The translations under genes and the position numbers were made by a program. Shown piece by piece: positions 59,506 to 64,000 of a DNA stretch of 64,000 nt. How positions within the stretch are numbered: the stretch's first letter is position 1; each line of letters starts with the position of its first letter. The DNA is from Ciona intestinalis (Eukaryota; Chordata; Ascidiacea; Phlebobranchia; Cionidae), in NCBI RefSeq assembly GCF_000224145.3, contig NW_004190863.1, positions 150,672-214,671 of the forward strand. Reading direction: 5' to 3'. Below the pieces are notes generated by a model. It had not been told where the DNA came from and ran no database searches. It saw only the letters and a program-made list of their open reading frames with translations.

Positions 59506-60653
59506 TAGGGTGGGGGAAGATGGGACACTTTGTCAGACGAGACTTTTTTTTAATTTTCTTTTTACGGACCCCTATTTAATGATAATCAGAAAAATAAGGT
59601 TACAGAATTATTCGACAGTATTATCACGACTTTATAAAACGCCTGTCAAAGCTGATTACTGTTTTTAAATATTAAAAAAATGTGTAAAATAGAAATGGTA
59701 TACTTTGAACAGGTAAAATAATGCGAAATAGTAAGGTGCTATTTTTGAATGCTCGCTAAATCATAGTAAAGCCAATGAATTTTTTTAGTTTGCGTGTACG
59801 AACGATTAAACTAGTTTCATAGCTTCATAAAACAACCTTGAATTTTTCGTACAGTTTGATTTTGTCTCATAAAACTATAGTTTTAGTTTTGTAAAAAAAA
59901 CACTAAGATATAAGCATGAAGAAAATAGGCAGGGGTCAATATGACTTTAATTTGAGATAAAAACAACAAAAAAATATCGGTTTAACGTTATATATATGAA
60001 GTTTACATGGCAAAGAAACTAGCACAGCCTGTTAAATTCGGTAGGTTAACTACAAGTTGTAGAATACTGCTAATGTAAATATATTTCAATTTAGAGTCCC
60101 ATCTTCCCCCACATTGTTGTTTTGTATGTTTTCACCGCCAAACTTTGGAAGGTTTGCTTTTAAATTAGTAATTTAAACCTCAGGGGATATTCAACTATAA
60201 GATACTGATATAATAAAAAAATAATATTTTGAAAATCTATTCGAAATTTGGTTATTTGCACTTGGTGATAATTTATGAGAAGTGGCTTGTGCCAAAAACA
60301 GAGTAGTAATACCCAATTTGTAACAAAAATAAAAACTTTATCAATAGTTATAATCAGTTTTCTGTTATTACAAGTTCATATACACTTGTTGGATACAATA
60401 TTTATTCGTTTATGTTGGAACATTTCCCATTGTCGTTCAAACAATACCAATTGTTATGCAATAATATAATGCATATAGGTAACATGTTAAAAACTATAGC
60501 AGTAGAGCAAGAAAAAGAATGTTTAGACTTAATTTTAATTTTCAAAGAGTACAGTAGTATTTTTTAAAACCGTCATCTATTTTGATTTTGAAAATATTAG
60601 GCAATATGTGCTTAAGGGTCCCATCTTCCCCCATTGTAGCCTACTATATACAA
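59499..60653. mobile_element. ~1.15 kb terminal-inverted-repeat element inserted in the peptide exon
   Basis: The left end TATAGTAGGGTGGGGGAAGATGGGAC is matched in reverse by GGGTCCCATCTTCCCCCATT..GCCTACTATA at the right. An internal second end (GTCCCATCTTCCCCCACA) sits at about 60095. The interior is AT-rich with no transposase frame. It is five to six times longer than the usual family-1 copy, with TA at both outer edges. Confidence 0.75.
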
Positions 60654-60699
60654 CCAAGATTCAGCAAGCGGTAAGCAGTTATTTATTCTTTATCATGTG

Positions 60700-60915
60700 C
60701 TTATAAAACTTATAAAAAAAGAGTTTAACCTCACGATACCACTAATAAGCTGTCTAAATTGTCAGTCAGAAAAAACATCACCCACACAAGAAAACTTAAC
60801 TCACAAAATACATGCATGGTAACTCGTGAGCGTATAATGAGATGTATATGGAACAAATCACCCATGTTATTTTAATTTTCAATTTCCCGCCACGCATGCT
60901 GGACAAATAAGTTAC
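60700..60915 (+). repeat. SINE-like repeat in the intron of peptide copy A
   Basis: Shared blocks are CTAATAAGCTGTCTAAATTG, CATGGTAACTCGTGAGCG, GAGATGTATATGGAACAAAT and CCGCCACGCATGCTGGACAA. Head absent. Confidence 0.58.
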
Positions 60916-60982
60916 ATTTATTTACATATTCCTATTGCATTTTATTGGGTAGAAACTTGTACCATTCTAATTACATTTACAG

Positions 60983-61044
60983 ATGAAGAAAATGATTCAA
61001 TGATGGATGCAGTGAGAGATGCAGTTATGTTATGCCAAAGCTGA
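60983..61044 (+). pseudogene. Candidate 3' exon of peptide gene copy A (acidic tail)
   Basis: Follows an acceptor (ACATTTACAG) and, in the phase used by copy C exon 1, reads DEENDSMMDAVRDAVMLCQS-stop. An AATAAA follows at about 61100. An acidic C-terminal part would balance the cationic core, as in many host-defence propeptides. The link to exon 1 is by position and phase only. Confidence 0.4.
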
Positions 61045-61239
61045 GACAACAGGATGATTAATTGCTTGCCCATTCAGTGCATTATAATTTGTTAATTTGA
61101 ATAAATTCAAAAGCAACATTATTTGGCTTGTTTTTACATCTTCGCAATGGCCAGGCAAATATTTATGCTAGAGAAAACAAGAGAAATTTAACCAGATAAT
61201 TATTGGAAATACGATTTAAAATATTTCTGTTCAGTAATC

Positions 61240-61690
61240 TCAAGGAATTTTTGTATGCGGTGATTGCAAATCACAAACAAACTGAACTAAAGTGTTATTT
61301 TTGAATGTTACAACCATGCCATGTTTTAAATTCAAGTAACAAATCCAGTCGTACTGTGTTCATCTTTCGTTTGTATAAGAAAAAAGGGAATGCGTTCGGA
61401 GGGCCTTAACTAAAAAAGAAACAAGATAATTGCGCCGAGGGAAACGTAGTCTATGGGAGAGATAATCACACGCTACTTGCACCCTGTCGTTATTTTTTTA
61501 TTTAACATTTAAATTTTAAAAGATTTTCGAAATAATTTGCTTTCTCCAAACATCCCTCGTCTTTCGATACGAAACATCAAATTTTCTGTTTCACCAAAAC
61601 GTTTTAGCGGCTTCCATTTTGTTTTCCTGTTTTGCCGTGTTGAGATTATAAATTTTGATTGACAGGTTGCATGCATCATGTGATTACGCA
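61240..61690 (-). repeat. Third, partial copy of the peptide-locus upstream block
   Basis: Parallels 63520-63960 in the same orientation: TTTTTGTATGCGGTG, AAAAAAGAAACAAG, GAGATAATCACA..CTACTTGC, GATTTTCGAAATAATTTGCT, then one arm of the family-2 hairpin ending GATTGACAGGTTGCATGCA. The gene part of this unit is not seen; it may be lost or in the gap. Confidence 0.78.
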
Positions 61691-61985
61691 ATGTTTGTCA
61701 AAATATTTTCAAGTAGCCGTTTATTTTTAAACACCTAAAAATATAACCGAAAGTTTAAGGAAAATCGGCCAGTCTCCTTTATCCTATAACCAAACAAACT
61801 TATTTTAGTTACTTTTAATTTTTTTCTATGGTACAAATATTTGCTTGGTCACTGCGAAGATGTAGAAACGCGCCGGATATTGTTGCTTTTGAATTTATTC
61901 AAATCAACATATTATAATGCACTGGATGGGCAAGCAATTATTCATCCTGTTGATTGAGTTTTTGCATAATTTCATTCATCATTAC

Positions 61986-62327
61986 NNNNNNNNNNNNNNN
62001 NNNNNNNNNNNNNNNNNNNNNNNNNNNNNNNNNNNNNNNNNNNNNNNNNNNNNNNNNNNNNNNNNNNNNNNNNNNNNNNNNNNNNNNNNNNNNNNNNNNN
62101 NNNNNNNNNNNNNNNNNNNNNNNNNNNNNNNNNNNNNNNNNNNNNNNNNNNNNNNNNNNNNNNNNNNNNNNNNNNNNNNNNNNNNNNNNNNNNNNNNNNN
62201 NNNNNNNNNNNNNNNNNNNNNNNNNNNNNNNNNNNNNNNNNNNNNNNNNNNNNNNNNNNNNNNNNNNNNNNNNNNNNNNNNNNNNNNNNNNNNNNNNNNN
62301 NNNNNNNNNNNNNNNNNNNNNNNNNNN
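61986..62327. other. Assembly gap (342 N)
   Basis: Undetermined bases. Any open frame that spans this run is an artefact. The second exon of the minus-strand peptide gene could lie inside or to the left of it. Confidence 0.99.
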
Positions 62328-62503
62328 CATGGATGTTTGTTCATACATCTCGTATACACACTCACGAGTTACCATGTATGTTACTTTATGTGTAAAGTTT
62401 TTTTCTGTCTAATTGACAATTTAGATAGCCCATTAGTGATATCGTAAAGTTAAACTGTTTTTTTAAGTTTTATAAGCACATAAATAAATAAATAACTGGT
62501 TAC

Positions 62504-62633
62504 CACTTGTTGACTTTTGGCTGTATGCAGAACGATATCTGCGACGACGACGACGACCCCAATAGGCATCAGTGGTTTCAGTGAGAACGAGGAGTCCGAT
62601 GACGAGCAACAGGAGAAGTGCTGACTTGTTCAT
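62504..62633 (-). CDS. Secreted arginine-rich small peptide gene, copy C, first coding exon
   Basis: The ATG at 62631-62633 comes right after a TTGCAG acceptor, as in copy A. The exon encodes the signal peptide NKSALLLLLVIGLLVLTETTDA, then YWG, an arginine run, a YRSAYSQK stretch and STS, and ends in phase 1 at a GTAACC donor (62502-62503). The mature part is strongly cationic with aromatic residues, as in antimicrobial peptides. The 3' exon is not found; it may lie in the adjacent assembly gap. The 5' UTR donor corresponding to copy A's GTAAGT is GTTGGT here, a weak site. Partial gene; no named family recognised. Confidence 0.65.
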
Positions 62634-62740
62634 CTGCAACATAAATTCGTATAAATAAAACGACACACCGCTTATACAAGCCACCAACTTTTACGTTGTG
62701 GTCTGTAGAAGACTGGTGGTTTGTTTAACAGAAACTGTGT

Positions 62741-62751
62741 CTTATATAGGA
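62741..62751 (-). promoter_or_regulatory. TATA box of peptide gene copy C
   Basis: CCTATATAAGA on the minus strand, about 110 bp upstream of the ATG, aligned with the TATA box of copy A. Confidence 0.65.
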
Positions 62752-62764
62752 AATCTGAAGCTCA

Positions 62765-62993
62765 ACGTTTTGGCGACTTCCATTTCGACTTCCTGTATTG
62801 TCGCGTGTTGTGATTGAAACAATTGATTGACAGGTTGCAAGCAAAGGCAAAGTAATCATATCATGCTTGCAACCTGTCAATCAAAATTTATTATCTTAAC
62901 AGAGCAATACAGGAAGCCAAAATGAAAGTCGCCAAAACGTTTTCGTGAGACAAAAAAGCGAATGTTTTGTATCGAAAGACGAGGGACGTTTAC
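62765..62993. repeat. Hairpin element (family 2) upstream of peptide copy C
   Basis: The arms AACGTTTTGGCGACTTCCAT and GAAAGTCGCCAAAACGTTTT surround two inverted ACAGGTTGCAAGCA/TGCTTGCAACCTGT segments. The gene-proximal arm is shortened and the outer arm complete to GACGAGGGACGTTTA. Confidence 0.85.
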
Positions 62994-63799
62994 ACATTTC
63001 ATGATAAATTCTAGGACATAGCACCGCCAAGTTTATTACTTACTTAACTGGATGCAAATTACCGTTTGACGGCGGTTTCGTGATACTTGTTCCGACCGTT
63101 GAGTTTGGACCTTGCCGTGGTATTGCGCATGCAATTTTTTGTGTGCTGGCTGATAATTCCAACAAGCCATTAATAACCGCTGGGTTGAAGCAATTAACGT
63201 AAATGTCTTTCTCAATAACATATACGCTCACAATGGTAGCAGTGAAGACCCTTGATTACCTATGGGTTATATGCAGACGCGCTAACTTGTGCTAGACGGC
63301 GTCGGACAGCTAAAAGGTTAGAAGTTACAATACCACTTCACATATGTACGCAAATGGCCCAGGATGTGGCATATCCAGGAACAGAAAAGACAACTGACAT
63401 TTTTCGGAGATGTAGCATTGAATAACGTAAACTACGGTGCCTAATATCCAAGCTACATAAACCGCTTATGCACATGGAGAAAATACACGACCAGTTTCTT
63501 AGGAACGCTGTCTCAATGAGTTTTTGTATGCGGTGGTTGCAAATCCTAAATAAGGCTAAATTAAAAGGGTTGGTTTTGATTGCAACTAAAATTCAAGTAC
63601 ACATGCAGTCGTGTGTTTATCTCCCATTTGTAAAAGAAAATGCGCTTTGAAAACGTTAACAATAAAAAAGAAACAAGTTAAGTGCGCGGAGAGAAACGTA
63701 TACATATATAGGCTAGGAAGAGATAATCACATTCTACTTGCTACCTGTCATTTATTTTATTAAAATTCATGAGAAAGATTTTCGAAATAATTTGCTTTC

Positions 63800-64000
63800 T
63801 CCAAACGTCCCTCGTCTTTCGATACAAAATATCAACTTTTCTGTCTCACGAAAACGTTTTAGCGACTTCCATTGTGGCTTCCTGTATTGCCGCGTGTTGT
63901 GATTATAAATCTTGATTGACAGGTTGCAAGCATCATATGATTGCTTTGCCTTTGCTTGCAACCTGTCAATCAAATGTTTTAAATCACAACACGCGGCAAT
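63800..64000. repeat. Hairpin element (family 2), cut by the window end
   Basis: Starts AACGTCCCTCGTCTTTCGAT; the centre is near 63935, and the return arm runs off the window at CACGCGGCAAT. By analogy, a further peptide unit may lie just beyond the window. Confidence 0.85.

Larger units (their letters stand above)
62504..63720 (-). repeat. Right arm of the large inverted duplication (peptide copy C unit)
   Basis: Reverse-complement partner of 58260-59505. Landmarks at 63401-63420 (CGGAGATGTAGCATTG), 63450 (ATATCCAAGCTACAT), 63488 (ACACGAC), 63615 (GTGTGTTTATCTCCCAT) and 63690 (GCGCGGAGAGAAACG) appear in mirrored order. A SINE-like insertion at about 63145-63300 is absent from the left arm. 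Confidence 0.85.

Noticed and set aside
61917-62447. Long open frames on both strands across the N run
   Set aside because: They exist only because undetermined bases contain no stops.
1-64000. CRISPR array, bacterial operon or prophage
   Set aside because: Repeats are dispersed or minisatellite-like without regular spacers; all genes are spliced animal genes.

Overview
The window is animal nuclear DNA and most likely comes from a Ciona-type sea squirt. It is AT-rich, its genes have many short introns, its coding exons match chordate families at tunicate-like divergence, and it is littered with small inverted-repeat elements and a tRNA-headed SINE. I inferred the species group from these features and did not check it against a database. 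Six protein-coding genes could be rebuilt exon by exon, all on the minus strand. Exon phases were followed across every intron and each gene ends at an in-frame stop.

Layout from left to right: a tRNA-Asp(GTC) gene on the plus strand at 628-699; sulfite oxidase (12 exons, 2275-8862); DNA polymerase delta subunit 3 (13 exons, 9610-14242); a gene-poor 7.5 kb stretch with a cluster of Sox-type motifs; a SoxB2 (Sox14/21) transcription factor gene (4 exons, 21782-24255) with two CRE octamers just upstream; EDEM1, an ER glycoprotein-degradation mannosidase-like protein (12 exons, 27893-33741); a 6.8 kb repeat-rich interval with a 262-bp tandem duplication and a doubtful small gene; a xanthine dehydrogenase/aldehyde oxidase family molybdo-flavoenzyme (27 exons, 40588-56670); and an intronless YOD1/OTU1 deubiquitinase (57098-57997).

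The right end (58260-64000) differs from the rest. It holds two diverged, oppositely oriented copies of a gene for a tiny secreted arginine-rich peptide, inside a large inverted and partly repeated block. Each copy has its own TATA box, 5' UTR intron and upstream hairpin element. The plus-strand copy is broken in its coding exon by a ~1.15 kb terminal-inverted-repeat element related to the most common small repeat in the window. The minus-strand copy has an intact first exon, but the rest runs toward an assembly gap of 342 N (61986-62327). The peptides look like antimicrobial or defence peptide precursors (inference).

The genes do not form one pathway. Two encode molybdenum-cofactor enzymes (sulfite oxidase and the XDH-like protein), and two act in ubiquitin/ER protein quality control (EDEM1 and YOD1). 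The most notable signals are two GC-AG introns forced by reading frame, loss of several substrate-pocket residues in the XDH-like protein, the rearranged secreted-peptide locus, and the density of one TA-flanked inverted-repeat element family (about 27 full or partial copies).
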